DNA of 64,000 nt from Loktanella sp. 3ANDIMAR09 (GCF_001420005.1 NZ_LJAK01000002.1:372001-436000); one strand, 5' to 3'. Counted from the stretch's first letter, positions 1 through 10,384 are shown. The notes: generated from the sequence alone by a model not told the origin. Made by a program: numbers and translations.

Positions 1-1
1 C

Positions 2-802
2 CTGCTGGAACAGCCCGCCGAGGTGACGGACAAACCCGGTGCCGCGGCCCTGCGCGTGCAGGGCGGGCACGTGGAACTGCGCGACGTGCATTTTGGCTAC
101 GATGCCGCGCGTCCGATCCTCAAGGGGGTGAACCTCGATATCGCGCCGGGCCAGACGGTGGCCATCGTGGGCTCGTCGGGGTCGGGCAAATCGACCATCG
201 GGCGGCTGCTGTTCCGGTTCTATGATGTGACCGGTGGTGCCGTGCTGATCGACGGTCAGGACGTGCGCGACGTGACACAGGACAGTCTGCACGCGCAGAT
301 CGGTGTCGTCCCGCAGGACACGGTGCTGTTCAACGACACGATCCACTACAACATCGCCTACGGGCGTCCCGGCGCGACCGAGGCCGAAATCCGGGAGGCC
401 GCCCGCGCAGCCAAGATCCATGATTTCATCATGGACCTGCCCAATGGATATGAAACGACCGTGGGCGAACGGGGCCTGAAGCTGTCGGGGGGTGAAAAAC
501 AGCGGGTCGGCATCGCGCGGACCTTGTTGAAAAACCCCCCGATCCTGCTGCTGGACGAGGCGACGAGCGCGCTGGACACCGACACCGAGCGAGAGATCCA
601 GTCGGAACTGCGGGCCATGGGGCAGGGGCGCACCGTGCTGACCATCGCGCACCGGCTGTCCACGATTCAGGACGCAGACCGGATCGTGGTGCTTGAAAAC
701 TGGGAAATCGTCGAACAGGGCGATCATGATGCGCTGCTGGCACAGGCAGGGCGCTATGCGCAGCTGTGGAACAGACAGTCCGAAGAAGACGACGCCGCGT
801 GA
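2..802 (+). CDS. ATM1/HMT-type ABC exporter, C-terminal ATPase part (5' partial)
   Basis: The reading frame is open from base 2, so the gene starts upstream and only the nucleotide-binding half is present. Visible in order: Walker A (GSSGSGKST), Q-loop region (VVPQDTVLFNDT), ABC signature (LSGGEKQRVGIAR), Walker B (ILLLDEATSALD) and H-loop (AHRLST). The spacing and the wording of the signature match mitochondrial ATM1-like heavy-metal/glutathione exporters, which couple ATP hydrolysis to export of glutathione-type conjugates. The fused membrane domain expected for this family would lie off the left edge. The stop overlaps the GTG of the next gene, suggesting translational coupling. Confidence 0.9.
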   Translation: MLEQPAEVTDKPGAAALRVQGGHVELRDVHFGYDAARPILKGVNLDIAPGQTVAIVGSSGSGKSTIGRLLFRFYDVTGGAVLIDGQDVRDVTQDSLHAQIGVVPQDTVLFNDTIHYNIAYGRPGATEAEIREAARAAKIHDFIMDLPNGYETTVGERGLKLSGGEKQRVGIARTLLKNPPILLLDEATSALDTDTEREIQSELRAMGQGRTVLTIAHRLSTIQDADRIVVLENWEIVEQGDHDALLAQAGRYAQLWNRQSEEDDAA

Positions 803-1137
803 CAGGTCGCGATTACCCCACGACCCCGGACGGGCGGTATTTCGTGGCAAAGGGGCGATTGTGGCGCAAGACGAACCCGGCACTGGACGACACCACGCGC
901 CGCGCCGCGATCAAACGGCTGATGCAGGCGCGCCGCGCCGTGGGTCAGGCCGCCACCCCCGAGGCCGTGGCGACCGCCCGCGCCGCTGTCGATGCGGCAA
1001 AGCGTGATCTGGGCGAACGCGGTCCGGTCTGGTGGGACGACGGGGCCCCCGACCAGGGCGGCAAACACCCTCGCAACACGTCCTATGCCGCATGGTGGTC
1101 CGGGCTGAGCGATGCGGCGCGTGACGCGGCCCAATAG
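799..1137 (+). CDS. conserved hypothetical protein, about 112 aa
   Basis: I chose the GTG at 799, which overlaps the stop of the exporter gene, over an upstream in-frame ATG at 766 that would encode an implausible Arg-rich leader. The product is soluble and basic to neutral. It has an N-terminal patch reading PDGRYFVAKGRLWR, a central helical segment rich in Ala and Arg, and a C-terminal patch with VWWDDGAPD and AAWW. I recognise this as a short protein found in Rhodobacteraceae, but I know of no assigned function. Coupling to the exporter suggests co-expression only. Confidence 0.7.
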   Translation: MTGRDYPTTPDGRYFVAKGRLWRKTNPALDDTTRRAAIKRLMQARRAVGQAATPEAVATARAAVDAAKRDLGERGPVWWDDGAPDQGGKHPRNTSYAAWWSGLSDAARDAAQ

Positions 1138-1237
1138 CTGTGCGCAAATGTGGGGGGACGTTGCGCGGTCACTGCGGATTGTCCATACGGCGGCCCGGGG
1201 CTAGGTCCTCGGCCAAATAAAACGAAAGACTGACACC

Positions 1238-2443
1238 ATGACCTTGTTTCGCGCCGCCCTCGTGCTGGGCCTATTGTCTGCGGTCGGCCCGTTTGCCATC
1301 GACCTCTATCTGCCCGCGATGCCGCAACTGGCCGCGTCGCTGGGCATCGACGAGGCGGGCGCGCAGCTGACACTGACCGCCTATTTCGTGACATTCGGTC
1401 TGGCGCAGTTGTTCTACGGTCCCTGGTCGGATCAGTCGGGGCGCAAGATGCCGCTCTATGCAGGTCTGACCCTGTTCATCATCGGCAGCGTCGGTTGTGC
1501 GGTGGCCCCCGACATCGGCTGGTTGCTGGCCGCGCGGGCGCTTCAGGGTGTCGGGGCGGCAGTGCTGATGGTGGTGCCCCGCGCCATCATCCGCGACATG
1601 CACACCGGCACGCAGGCGACCAAGCTGATGGCGCTGGTGATGCTGGTCATTTCCGTCTCGCCGATGCTGGCACCGCTGGTCGGTACGGCCCTGGTGCAAT
1701 TGGGCGACTGGCGCCTGTTGTTCTGGGCGCTCAGCGGTGTGGCGATCCTGTCGCTGGTGCTGACGGGCACGGCGCTGCCGGAAACGCTGGCACGCGCTGA
1801 CCGTCAACCGATCAATCTGCGCTCGCTCTGGGCCGGGTCCAAGGTGCTGTTGTCTGACCCCGCCTTTATGGGGCTGACGCTGATCGGCGGCTTTGGCATG
1901 GCCAGTTTCTTTGTCTTTATCGCCAATGCATCCTTTGTCTATCAGGGGCAGTTCGGCCTGACATCGACCGGGTTTTCGCTGGCCTTTGCCATCAACGCGC
2001 TGGGGTTCTTTGGTGCCAGTCAGGTCGCGGGACCACTGGGCGCCCGTGTCGGTATCGTGCGGCTGATGGGGTTCGGCGTGTTCGGGTTTGCGGGTTTCAC
2101 GGTGGCGCTGATGCTGCTGGCCCTGTCGGGTGCGGCCAGCCTCTATGTGATTGTCGGCATGTTGTTCTGTGCCAACGCCTGTCTGGGCGTCGTCATTCCG
2201 ACCTCGATGGTGGTCGCACTGGAGGCGCATGGTCGCATCGCGGGGCTGGCGTCGTCCTTGGGCGGCACGTTGCAGATGCTGACCGGCGGCGTGATGATCG
2301 CGATCACCTCGTTGTTCGTGGACGGCACGGCCTTGCCGATGATCGTGGCAATCGCGATGTGCGGTGTCGCGGCGCTGGTGCTCGCGCTTTTGACCCTGCG
2401 GCGCATCACCCTGGACCCCGCGACCCCGCCTGCGGTCAGCTGA
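1238..2443 (+). CDS. MFS transporter, Bcr/CflA drug-resistance subfamily
   Basis: A 401-residue polytopic membrane protein of the usual size for 12-helix MFS carriers. Helix 1 carries the Bcr/CflA-like phrase AIDLYLPAMPQLAASLG, and the loop between helices 2 and 3 has the MFS motif around GPWSDQSGRK. Members export hydrophobic drugs or sulfonamide-type compounds by proton antiport across the inner membrane; the substrate here cannot be told. The gene appears monocistronic: it has its own 100-bp leader and a hairpin after the stop (2464-2496). Confidence 0.88.
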   Translation: MTLFRAALVLGLLSAVGPFAIDLYLPAMPQLAASLGIDEAGAQLTLTAYFVTFGLAQLFYGPWSDQSGRKMPLYAGLTLFIIGSVGCAVAPDIGWLLAARALQGVGAAVLMVVPRAIIRDMHTGTQATKLMALVMLVISVSPMLAPLVGTALVQLGDWRLLFWALSGVAILSLVLTGTALPETLARADRQPINLRSLWAGSKVLLSDPAFMGLTLIGGFGMASFFVFIANASFVYQGQFGLTSTGFSLAFAINALGFFGASQVAGPLGARVGIVRLMGFGVFGFAGFTVALMLLALSGAASLYVIVGMLFCANACLGVVIPTSMVVALEAHGRIAGLASSLGGTLQMLTGGVMIAITSLFVDGTALPMIVAIAMCGVAALVLALLTLRRITLDPATPPAVS

Positions 2444-2463
2444 CCGCGCGGTAACAGCCTGAT

Positions 2464-2496
2464 TGAAAACGGCGGGCGCATGGTCGGCCGTTTTCA
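2464..2496 (+). terminator. stem-loop after the MFS gene
   Basis: A perfect 10-bp inverted repeat, TGAAAACGGC (2464-2473) and GCCGTTTTCA (2487-2496), with a 13-nt loop. It starts 20 nt after the MFS stop. The T-rich right arm makes a Rho-independent terminator plausible, although no separate T run follows. Confidence 0.6.
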
Positions 2497-2630
2497 CGTT
2501 TGCGCCACGCGCTGCCACTTGCGGCGTCTGAACGGCGGGTTGGCCTTGGCAATGCGGTCTGCTTCACGTTATGTAGCCCGCAAATGTCGGTCTGGTGGAA
2601 CAGGCCAGCCGATCTGCGGGGGAAGACAAG

Positions 2631-3293
2631 ATGAGCGATACTGACAGCTTTATCAACGAGGTGACCGAAGAGGTCCGCCGCGACCGGCTGTATGGCCTGA
2701 TGAAGCGTTATGGCTGGATTGCCATCCTGGGTGTCGTGCTGCTGGTCGGGGGTGCCGCCTGGATCGAATACACCAAGGCACGCGACATGGCAGCGGCACA
2801 GGCCAAGGGCGATGCCGTGCTGGCCGCATTGGAAGAGGACGATCCCGCCGCCCGCGCGACAGCACTTGCGCAGGTCGAGGGGCAGGGCCCCGCCAGTGCC
2901 GTTGTCGACCTGCTGGAGGCCGCCACCCAACTGGAAAACGATGAGGCCGTCACTGCGACGCAAACCCTTCAGGCGCTGGCGCTGAATGGCGATGTGCCGC
3001 AGGTTTACCGCGATCTTGCGTCGTTCAAGGCGGCCGTGATCGGTGGCGAACTGGACATGGCGACCCGTCGTCAGACACTGGAAAACCTTGCGTCTCCCGG
3101 CCAACCGTTCAGCCTGCTGGCGCAGGAACAACTTGCGTTGATGGATCTGGCCGACGGTGACAGTGACGCCGCCGTGGCCAAGCTGACCGCGCTGATCGAG
3201 GACGCCGGTGCCACGCGAGGGTTGCGTGACCGCGCCCAAACATTAATGGTTGCGCTGGGGGCACCGCTGCCCGACACGATCCAGAGCGAATAA
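2631..3293 (+). CDS. YfgM-like TPR-type membrane protein
   Basis: Start chosen at the ATG at 2631, preceded by GGGGGAAG; the longer in-frame start at 2595 lacks such a site. The protein has a cytoplasmic N-terminus of about 25 residues, one membrane helix (about residues 26-42, WIAILGVVLLVGGAAW) and a long Ala-rich helical periplasmic part typical of YfgM/DUF2133 tetratricopeptide proteins. YfgM is an ancillary partner of the SecYEG translocon and periplasmic chaperones. The order yfgM-bamB-der is also seen in Escherichia coli, which supports the call. Confidence 0.85.
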   Translation: MSDTDSFINEVTEEVRRDRLYGLMKRYGWIAILGVVLLVGGAAWIEYTKARDMAAAQAKGDAVLAALEEDDPAARATALAQVEGQGPASAVVDLLEAATQLENDEAVTATQTLQALALNGDVPQVYRDLASFKAAVIGGELDMATRRQTLENLASPGQPFSLLAQEQLALMDLADGDSDAAVAKLTALIEDAGATRGLRDRAQTLMVALGAPLPDTIQSE

Positions 3294-3313
3294 GAGCCAA
3301 AGGGGCAGATGCC

Positions 3314-4615
3314 GTGACAGCCAAGATTATCTGCGCCGGCCTTTTGGCCGTCATGACCCTGACAGCCTGCGGCGAGGACGACATCATTCTGCCCGGCGTG
3401 CGCGAACCGATCCGGCCCGGCAATGCCGAGGTGAATCAGGCGCTTCCGATCTCTTTTGCGGCCCCGCAGCTGAATAGCAGCTGGACCCATCGCAACGGCG
3501 ACGCGGACCATATGTTCCCGCAGCCCGTGTTCTCGACCTCTCCGACACTTGCCTTTGGGGTGGATATCGGCGCGGGTGACAGCAAATCCGCACGGATCAC
3601 CGCTGATCCGGTTGTGGCAGGCGGGATCGTCTACACGCTGGACGCGCTGTCGCGGGTGACGGCGACGACAACGGGGGGCGCAGCCGTCTGGTCCGTGGAA
3701 CTGACGCCGCCGACCGACAGCCGCACGGATGCCTCCGGCGGTGGTCTGGCCTTTGGCGGCGGGCGGTTGTTCGTGACTACCGGTTTTGGTCGTCTGACCG
3801 CACTTGATCCGGCGACGGGCGGCACATTCTGGACGCAGGACCTGGATGCGCCCGGCACCTCTGCGCCGACTGTTTTTGGTGACCTGGTCTATGTCGTCAG
3901 CCGCGACAGCACGGGCTGGGCCATCGACACGGCCGATGGGCGCATCCGCTACCAGTTGGGCGGTATCCCGTCGGTGTCGTCCTTTTCCGGCGGCGCCGGG
4001 CCTGCGGTGACGTCCGATCTGGCTGTTTTCCCGTTCCCGTCCGGCGAGGTGGTCGGGGTGTTCCCGCAAGGCGGCATTCAGCGCTGGTCGCAGGTCATCT
4101 CTGGTGACCGCGTGGGCGAGGCCGTGGCCGCGATTTCGGATATTTCGGGCGATCCCGTGATTGACGGCGACCGTGTTTACGTGGGCAATTTCTCGGGCCG
4201 CACTGTGGCGCTGGACAAGGCGACCGGCGATCGGATCTGGACCGCAGAAGAAGGGGCCACCGGCCCGGTCTGGCCTGCGGGTGGGTCGCTGTTCATGGTC
4301 AATGACCTGAACCAGCTGATCCGTCTGGATGCTGACACGGGCACACCGATCTGGCGCGTGGCCCTGCCTGACTTTGTCGACAACGGCGGTTGGTTGCGCA
4401 GCAAGCGGACGGTTTTTGCCCATTACGGGCCGATCATGGCGGGTAACCGGCTGGTCGTTGCATCCTCTGACGGCCAGTTGCGGTCGTTCGATCCGCGTTC
4501 CGGTGCGCTGATGTCGTCCATCGCCATTCCCGGCGGTGCCGCATCGACCCCGGCGATTGCCAATGGTGTTTTGTACGTGGTCAACAAGGATGGTCAACTG
4601 CTGGCTTTCCGTTGA
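3314..4615 (+). CDS. bamB: outer membrane protein assembly factor BamB
   Basis: GTG start. An N-terminal lipoprotein signal ends in a lipobox (LTAC, Cys at about residue 19), so the mature protein should be acylated and tethered to the outer membrane. The rest is an eight-bladed PQQ-type beta-propeller, with recurring blade phrases such as VYTLDALSR, LTALDPATG, VALDKATGDRIW and LIRLDADTGTPIW. BamB binds BamA POTRA domains and helps feed beta-barrel proteins to the BAM complex. It lies 20 nt after yfgM and 49 nt before der, so an operon is likely. Confidence 0.92.
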   Translation: MTAKIICAGLLAVMTLTACGEDDIILPGVREPIRPGNAEVNQALPISFAAPQLNSSWTHRNGDADHMFPQPVFSTSPTLAFGVDIGAGDSKSARITADPVVAGGIVYTLDALSRVTATTTGGAAVWSVELTPPTDSRTDASGGGLAFGGGRLFVTTGFGRLTALDPATGGTFWTQDLDAPGTSAPTVFGDLVYVVSRDSTGWAIDTADGRIRYQLGGIPSVSSFSGGAGPAVTSDLAVFPFPSGEVVGVFPQGGIQRWSQVISGDRVGEAVAAISDISGDPVIDGDRVYVGNFSGRTVALDKATGDRIWTAEEGATGPVWPAGGSLFMVNDLNQLIRLDADTGTPIWRVALPDFVDNGGWLRSKRTVFAHYGPIMAGNRLVVASSDGQLRSFDPRSGALMSSIAIPGGAASTPAIANGVLYVVNKDGQLLAFR

Positions 4616-4664
4616 CGCAAGTCCGGTGTAAGACCCGGCACTTGATCTATCCGGAGTCGTCGCA

Positions 4665-6131
4665 ATGACCTTTACACTTGCCCTTGTGGGCCGACCCAAC
4701 GTGGGGAAATCCACGCTGTTCAACCGGCTGGTCGGCAAGAAGCTGGCACTGGTTGACGACCAACCCGGTGTGACGCGCGATCTGCGCGAGGGGCCGGGTC
4801 GCATTGCCGACATCAAGTTCACGGTGATCGACACCGCCGGTCTGGAAGAGGCGACGGACGAATCCCTTCAGGGTCGGATGCGTCGCCTGACGGAACGCGC
4901 CGTGGAAATGGCCGACGTCTGCCTGTTCATGATCGACGCGCGTGCCGGGGTGCTGCCCGCGGACGAGGTTTTCGCCGATATCCTGCGGCGCAAGAATGCG
5001 AACGTGATCCTTGCGGCCAACAAAGGCGAGGGCAAGGCCGCGGATGCGACCATCCTCGAGGCCTATGCACTGGGGTTGGGCGAGCCGATCCGCCTGTCCG
5101 CCGAACACGGCGAGGGCATGGGCGAGCTGATGGATGCGCTACGCCCCCTGTCCGAAGCATTTGCCGAACGGGACAAGCGTGACGCCCCTGAAACCGACAT
5201 CGACATCGACGCGGATTCCGAGGATGACGACGACGCCGTGCGGGTGCCGACGCGGACGCGCCCGCTTCAGATTGCGGTTGTGGGACGGCCCAACGCCGGT
5301 AAATCCACCCTGATCAACAAGATCATCGGAGAGGACCGTCTGCTGACCGGCCCAGAGGCAGGCATCACGCGCGACGCCATTTCGGTCCAGACCGATTGGG
5401 GCGGTGTCCCGATGCGGATATTCGACACCGCCGGCATGCGCAAAAAGGCGCGTATCAACGAAAAACTGGAAAAACTGTCGGTCAGTGACGGCCTGCGTGC
5501 GGTGAAATTTGCCGAGGTCGTGATCGTGTTGCTGGACGTGGATATCCCCTTTGAACAGCAGGACCTGCGGATCGCAGACCTTGCCGAACGCGAGGGGCGT
5601 GCCGTTGTCATCGGTGTCAACAAATGGGACGTCGAAGAGGACAAGCAGGACAAACTGCGCGAACTCAAAGAGGAATTCACCCGTCTGCTGCCGCAGCTGC
5701 GCGGTGCGCCGCTGGTGACGGTTTCGGCCAAGACGGGCAAGGGGCTGGACCGGCTGCAACAGGCCGTGATGCGGGTCTACGAAACCTGGAACCGCCGTGT
5801 GACCACGGCGCAGCTGAACCGCTGGCTGACAGGTATGCTTGAACAGCACCCGCCACCCGCACCGGGTGGCAAGCGGATCAAGATGCGCTATGCCACGCAG
5901 GTGAAAACGCGCCCGCCGGGGTTCGTTGTGATGACGTCGCATCCCGACCTCGTGCCGGCCAGCTACAACCGGTATCTGGTCAATGGCCTGCGCGAGGATT
6001 TCGACATGCCCGGCACGCCGATCCGGCTGACGCTGCGCGATCAGGGTGACAAGAACCCCTACAAGGATCGCAAGTCGTCCCAGCCGTCACGTCTGTCAAA
6101 GCACAAGAAAAAGCCGGGCAGCGACCGCTGA
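4665..6131 (+). CDS. der: ribosome-associated GTPase Der (EngA)
   Basis: A 488-residue protein with two tandem GTPase domains, the hallmark of Der. G1 motifs are GRPNVGKST (about residue 9) and GRPNAGKST (about 207). DTAG switch-II and NKWD-type base-recognition motifs are visible in the second domain, and the KH-like C-terminal domain ends in a basic tail ([10 protein letters not shown]). An acidic linker of Asp and Glu (about residues 178-190) separates the G domains. Der acts in late 50S subunit assembly. Last gene of the yfgM-bamB-der set; it ends 3 bp from the convergent neighbour. Confidence 0.97.
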   Translation: MTFTLALVGRPNVGKSTLFNRLVGKKLALVDDQPGVTRDLREGPGRIADIKFTVIDTAGLEEATDESLQGRMRRLTERAVEMADVCLFMIDARAGVLPADEVFADILRRKNANVILAANKGEGKAADATILEAYALGLGEPIRLSAEHGEGMGELMDALRPLSEAFAERDKRDAPETDIDIDADSEDDDDAVRVPTRTRPLQIAVVGRPNAGKSTLINKIIGEDRLLTGPEAGITRDAISVQTDWGGVPMRIFDTAGMRKKARINEKLEKLSVSDGLRAVKFAEVVIVLLDVDIPFEQQDLRIADLAEREGRAVVIGVNKWDVEEDKQDKLRELKEEFTRLLPQLRGAPLVTVSAKTGKGLDRLQQAVMRVYETWNRRVTTAQLNRWLTGMLEQHPPPAPGGKRIKMRYATQVKTRPPGFVVMTSHPDLVPASYNRYLVNGLREDFDMPGTPIRLTLRDQGDKNPYKDRKSSQPSRLSKHKKKPGSDR

Positions 6132-6134
6132 CCG

Positions 6135-6845
6135 TCAGGTTGCCGGGGCGCGGGGAAACCAGACAGCCATCACGCAGATCAGAACAACGATCCCGGTGAT
6201 GGCTGTTGCCGTGATCAGGAACCGATCAAAACCGTTGTTCACGCAGACACCGATCAGCGCCCAGATGATTGCCAGCAGATAGACCGGCGCAGGCTGCCTG
6301 CGATAGACGAACATGGCCACGACCAGCGCGCCGATGATGCCGACAAAGGCCCAGCCGTAGGCACCAAACCCGATGCCATAGCCCGCCAGCACGGTGGCCA
6401 GCGACACGAAACTCGCCGCCGTCAACCACCCTGCATAAAGCGCGACAGGCCCGCGAAAGGTCCAGCGCGTCAGCGGGGGGCTGCTGATGAGTGCGGCAAT
6501 CGCAAAGCCCAGCATGATCCAGATCATGACCGTGGCCCAAACCGCGCTTTGGTTCGCAACCCACAGCCATGGCACACCCACGGCGAGGCTGGCGCACAGC
6601 GGCTTGCGGGCTGTGTCCCACGTCGGATCATTGCGCGTTTTCCACAGGCCGTAGATCGCGGATGCGGTCAACCACAGATAGATCGGCCCCCAGATCGCAA
6701 AGGCATAACCCGCAGGCTGAACCGGCGGGTTGATCTGCGGGATGGGCAGCTGGTCGGACTGGAACCCGCTGAACGAGGAAAAGAGCGGCGACAGCGCAAA
6801 GGCCAGCGTCAGGATCAGCGTCAGGGGGGCGAGTGATTTGTTCAT
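6135..6845 (-). CDS. Trp-rich integral membrane protein, TspO/MBR-related
   Basis: Start at the ATG at 6845 (MNKSLAPLTL); an in-frame start 39 nt upstream would add an unlikely leader. About 236 residues with roughly seven hydrophobic segments and many Trp residues. The phrase AFAIWGPIYLWLTASAIYG resembles the TspO/MBR-like family of tryptophan-rich membrane proteins, often annotated as a longer relative of TspO. TspO proteins bind tetrapyrroles or cholesterol; whether this longer relative does is unknown. It lies 40 nt downstream of serS on the same strand and could be co-transcribed. Confidence 0.6.
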   Translation of the reverse strand: MNKSLAPLTLILTLAFALSPLFSSFSGFQSDQLPIPQINPPVQPAGYAFAIWGPIYLWLTASAIYGLWKTRNDPTWDTARKPLCASLAVGVPWLWVANQSAVWATVMIWIMLGFAIAALISSPPLTRWTFRGPVALYAGWLTAASFVSLATVLAGYGIGFGAYGWAFVGIIGALVVAMFVYRRQPAPVYLLAIIWALIGVCVNNGFDRFLITATAITGIVVLICVMAVWFPRAPAT

Positions 6846-6885
6846 GCTATCCAACGCGGCGCGGACTGCAAAGGTTGCAGTCAAA

Positions 6886-8178
6886 CTAGACCAGAACGCC
6901 GTTCTCGCTAATCTGTGATTTCCCGCCCAGATAGCCGTGCAGCACTGCCGGCAGATGCACCGAACCGTCGGCCTGCTGCCCGTTTTCCAAAACGGCGATC
7001 AGTGTGCGGCCGACGGCCAGACCGGACCCGTTGAGCGTGTGAACAAACGCAGGCTTGCCGCCGTCGGTGGGTTTGAACCGCGCGTTCATGCGCCGGGCCT
7101 GATAGTCGCCACAGGTCGAGATGCTCGAAATTTCGCGATAGGCGTTCTGACCGGGCAGCCACACTTCGATGTCATGGGTGCGCCGTGCGCCGGCGCCCAT
7201 GTCACCTGCACACAGCACGACCGTCCGGTAGGGCAGTTCGAGTTTGTCCAGGATGGTTTCCGCACAGCGGGTCATGCGCGCATGTTCCGCGTCGCTTTCG
7301 TCCGGATGGGTGATGGACACCATTTCGACCTTTTCGAACTGGTGCTGGCGCAACATGCCGCTGGTATCGCGACCGGCGCTTCCGGCCTCGGACCGGAAAC
7401 AGGGGGTATGCGCGACATAGCGCAGGGGCAGGGTCGCGCCGTCTACGGTGTCACCGTTCACCGTATTGGTCAGCGGCACCTCGGCAGTCGGGATCAGCCA
7501 CCAGCCGTTTGTGGTCTGATAGCTGTCTTCGCCGAACTTCGGCAGCTGACCGGTGCCCACCATCATGTCCTCACGGACCATGACGGGGACATTGGCCTCG
7601 GTCAGGCCGTGTTCGTCGACATGTGTATCCAGCATGAACTGGGCCAGCGCGCGGTGAACACGGGCCACGGCCCCGGTCAGCATGACAAAACGGCTGCCGG
7701 ACAGTTTCGCTGCGGTTTCAAAATCCATACCGCCTGCGACAGCGGGGATTTCGTAATGTTCGACCGGGGTGAAATCGAAATTGCGCGGCGCACCGCGGCG
7801 GTGAAGCTCGACGTTGTCGGCTTCGTCCACGCCGTCGGGAATATCGGCATAGGGCAGGTTGGGCAGACCCAGCAGGTGCGCGTTCAACTGCGCGTCCAGC
7901 TCCTTAGCCTTGGCGTTGAGGTCGGCAATTTGTGCCTTGCTGTCGGCCATCAGGGTGCGCAGACGCTGGAATTCGTCCTCGTCACCCTTGGCCTTGGCGG
8001 CACCGACCTGTTTGGCCGCCTGATTTGCGGCGGCCTGTGCGACCTCGGCCGCCTTGATGGCGGCGCGGCGGTCGGAATCGATTTGCAAGATGGCCTCGGA
8101 CTGTGGCGCGACACCGCGCCGGGACAGGGCCGCGTCGAATCCGGCGGGGTCGTCACGGATCAGGCGAATATCATGCAT
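6886..8178 (-). CDS. serS: serine--tRNA ligase
   Basis: A 430-residue class II aminoacyl-tRNA synthetase. The N-terminus ([20 protein letters not shown]) and a following Ala/Lys-rich segment form the antiparallel coiled-coil arm that contacts the long variable arm of tRNA-Ser. The catalytic core follows, with class II motif 2 around [17 protein letters not shown] and motif 3 around [16 protein letters not shown]. It charges serine onto tRNA-Ser species, two of which are encoded in this window. A GAGGAC site precedes the ATG. Divergent from yajC, with 258 bp between them holding both promoters; I saw no leader structure there. Confidence 0.97.
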   Translation of the reverse strand: MHDIRLIRDDPAGFDAALSRRGVAPQSEAILQIDSDRRAAIKAAEVAQAAANQAAKQVGAAKAKGDEDEFQRLRTLMADSKAQIADLNAKAKELDAQLNAHLLGLPNLPYADIPDGVDEADNVELHRRGAPRNFDFTPVEHYEIPAVAGGMDFETAAKLSGSRFVMLTGAVARVHRALAQFMLDTHVDEHGLTEANVPVMVREDMMVGTGQLPKFGEDSYQTTNGWWLIPTAEVPLTNTVNGDTVDGATLPLRYVAHTPCFRSEAGSAGRDTSGMLRQHQFEKVEMVSITHPDESDAEHARMTRCAETILDKLELPYRTVVLCAGDMGAGARRTHDIEVWLPGQNAYREISSISTCGDYQARRMNARFKPTDGGKPAFVHTLNGSGLAVGRTLIAVLENGQQADGSVHLPAVLHGYLGGKSQISENGVLV

Positions 8179-8436
8179 GTCGGGTCCTCACTTGTGCTGC
8201 GCGCGGTATGCCCGATCACGCGACGATGGTGAAGGGGCTAGCGTGCAGCACCTGTCAGACCCGGGCAATATCGCGGTTTTCATCAAATTCGGGTCGCCAC
8301 CCGGTTGGCGCATCCGGTCATCCTTACTATATCGCGGCGAGGCACAAGCGAGCCTGTTGCCATTGCGGCACCTCGCTTCTAGTGTGCCGCGACTTTGACC
8401 CCCGGTGCTTTGCGCCGCCAACCCTGAGGAGCCGCC

Positions 8437-8718
8437 ATGGAAGGCATCGCATCCATCGTCCCGCTGTTTTTGATCTTTGGTATCATGTATTTCCTGCTGA
8501 TCCGTCCGCAGCAGAAAAAGCTGAAGGAACATGCCGCCATGGTCAGCGCGCTGCGCCGCGGCGATCAGGTCATCACGCAGGGCGGTATCGTCGGCAAGGT
8601 GACGGCCGTGCGCGAGGCGGAAAAGGAACTGGAAGTCGAAATCGCCGCTGGCGTGAAAGTGCGCGTGATCCAGTCCACCATCGCGACCGTGATCAACAAG
8701 ACCGAACCTGCCAAGTAA
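8437..8718 (+). CDS. yajC: Sec translocon accessory protein YajC
   Basis: A 93-residue protein with one N-terminal membrane helix (VPLFLIFGIMYFLLIRPQQK) followed by a small cytoplasmic domain with the GDQVITQGGIVGKV signature. YajC joins SecD and SecF in the holotranslocon. The ATG is preceded by a GAGGAG ribosome binding site. First gene of a nine-gene co-directional run that continues into secD (33 nt gap), secF and the ccm genes. Confidence 0.95.
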   Translation: MEGIASIVPLFLIFGIMYFLLIRPQQKKLKEHAAMVSALRRGDQVITQGGIVGKVTAVREAEKELEVEIAAGVKVRVIQSTIATVINKTEPAK

Positions 8719-8751
8719 GCGACCGCGCTTGATGGCCAAGGGGGCCTGTCC

Positions 8752-10380
8752 ATGCTGAATATCTCGCCGTTCCGGCAAGCGTTGATCTGGCTCACGGTGA
8801 CGGTGGGGCTGCTACTGGCCCTGCCGAACCTGTTCTACGACCGGGTTGAAACCTACAACGACGCGGTTGCGACCGGCGAAGACGCGACAGGCTGGCCATC
8901 GTTCCTGCCATCCAATCTGGTGAACCTTGGCCTTGACCTGCGGGGCGGTGCGCATCTGCTGGCAGAGGTGAACACCCCCGATGTCTACGCGTCCATCATG
9001 GACGCCACATGGCCCGAGGTGCGTGACGCATTGGCCGCCGAACGCGATACGGTCGGTTTCGTCACCCGCGAGGACAGCCCTGACGATATCCTTGTCGTGC
9101 GGATTTCCGAACCCGCCGGCGCGGCACGTGCCGCAGAAATCGTGCGCGGTCTGGCCCGCCCGATCCAGACCCTGACCGGTGCAGGATCAACCGACATCGA
9201 GGTCAGCACCAGCGGCCCCGTGCTGACGATCCAACTGTCGGACGCCGAAAAACAGGCGGTTGACGACCGCACGATGCAGCAAAGCCTCGAGATCATTCGC
9301 CGCCGCATCGACGAGGTCGGCACACGCGAACCCACGATCCAGCGTCAGGGCACCGACCGGATCCTGATCCAGGTGCCCGGTGTCGGGTCCAGCGCCGAGA
9401 TCATCGAACTGATCGGAACAACGGCACAGCTGACATTCCAGCAGGTGATCGGCCCGGCAGGCGCAGACGCGACCCCCGGCGTGGGTCAGGAAATCCTGCC
9501 GTCCATCGACGAACCGGGGGTGTTCTATATCCTTGATTCCGTGCCGGTCGTCACCGGCGAGGAACTGGTCGATGCACAGCCCGCGTTCGACCAGAACGGT
9601 CGTCCGGCCGTCAATTTCCGGTTCAACGTATCCGGTGCACGCAAATTCGGTGATTATACGCTGGATCATATCGGCACGCAGTTCGCCATCGTCCTCGATT
9701 CCGAGGTCATCAGCGCCCCGGTGATCCAGTCCCATATTCCGGGCGGGTCCGGTATCATCACGGGTAATTTCACGGTCGAGGAATCGACCAACCTTGCCGT
9801 GTTGTTGCGTGCCGGTGCGCTTCCGGCCTCGCTTGAATTTCTGGAAGAACGCACGATTGGCCCCCAGCTGGGTCAGGACAGCATCGACGCAGGCCAACGG
9901 GCCGCGATGGTGGGCGGTCTGCTGGTCATCGTGTTCATGGGCATGACCTACGGCCTGTTCGGTATTTTCGCCAATATCGCGCTGATCGTGAACCTGGGCC
10001 TGATCTTTGGCGTATTGTCGCTGATCGGGGCGACCCTGACATTGCCGGGCATTGCGGGCATCGTGCTGACCGTCGGCATGGCCGTGGATGCCAACGTGCT
10101 GGTGTTCGAACGCATCCGCGAGGAGTTGAAAACTGCCAAGGGTCCCGCCCGTGCCATCGAGCTGGGATATGAACGCGCACTGTCTGCGATCATTGACGCC
10201 AACATCACGACGCTGATTACGGCAGGCATTCTGTATTGGCTGGGGTCTGGTCCCGTGCGCGGCTTTGCCGTCACGCTGGGGCTGGGCATCATCACGTCGG
10301 TGTTCACCGCCATTTTCGTCACGCGCGCGTTGATCGTGCTGTGGTTCTCGCGCAAGCGTCCCAAGACAATCGAGGTCTGA
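8752..10380 (+). CDS. secD: protein translocase subunit SecD
   Basis: 542 residues. One N-terminal helix precedes a large periplasmic P1 domain that starts with the conserved GLDLRGGAHLLAEV phrase. A block of five helices follows from about residue 370, with the RND-type motifs GMAVDANVLVFERIRE and INANITTL-like DANITTLITAGILYW. SecDF uses the proton gradient to pull translocating chains through SecYEG on the periplasmic side. Stop and secF start are 4 nt apart. Confidence 0.97.
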   Translation: MLNISPFRQALIWLTVTVGLLLALPNLFYDRVETYNDAVATGEDATGWPSFLPSNLVNLGLDLRGGAHLLAEVNTPDVYASIMDATWPEVRDALAAERDTVGFVTREDSPDDILVVRISEPAGAARAAEIVRGLARPIQTLTGAGSTDIEVSTSGPVLTIQLSDAEKQAVDDRTMQQSLEIIRRRIDEVGTREPTIQRQGTDRILIQVPGVGSSAEIIELIGTTAQLTFQQVIGPAGADATPGVGQEILPSIDEPGVFYILDSVPVVTGEELVDAQPAFDQNGRPAVNFRFNVSGARKFGDYTLDHIGTQFAIVLDSEVISAPVIQSHIPGGSGIITGNFTVEESTNLAVLLRAGALPASLEFLEERTIGPQLGQDSIDAGQRAAMVGGLLVIVFMGMTYGLFGIFANIALIVNLGLIFGVLSLIGATLTLPGIAGIVLTVGMAVDANVLVFERIREELKTAKGPARAIELGYERALSAIIDANITTLITAGILYWLGSGPVRGFAVTLGLGIITSVFTAIFVTRALIVLWFSRKRPKTIEV

Positions 10381-10384
10381 TCCC

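Noticed and set aside
1271-4834. Long minus-strand frames opposite the MFS, yfgM and bamB genes
   Set aside because: No ribosome binding site, no recognisable motif; the plus-strand genes explain the region.
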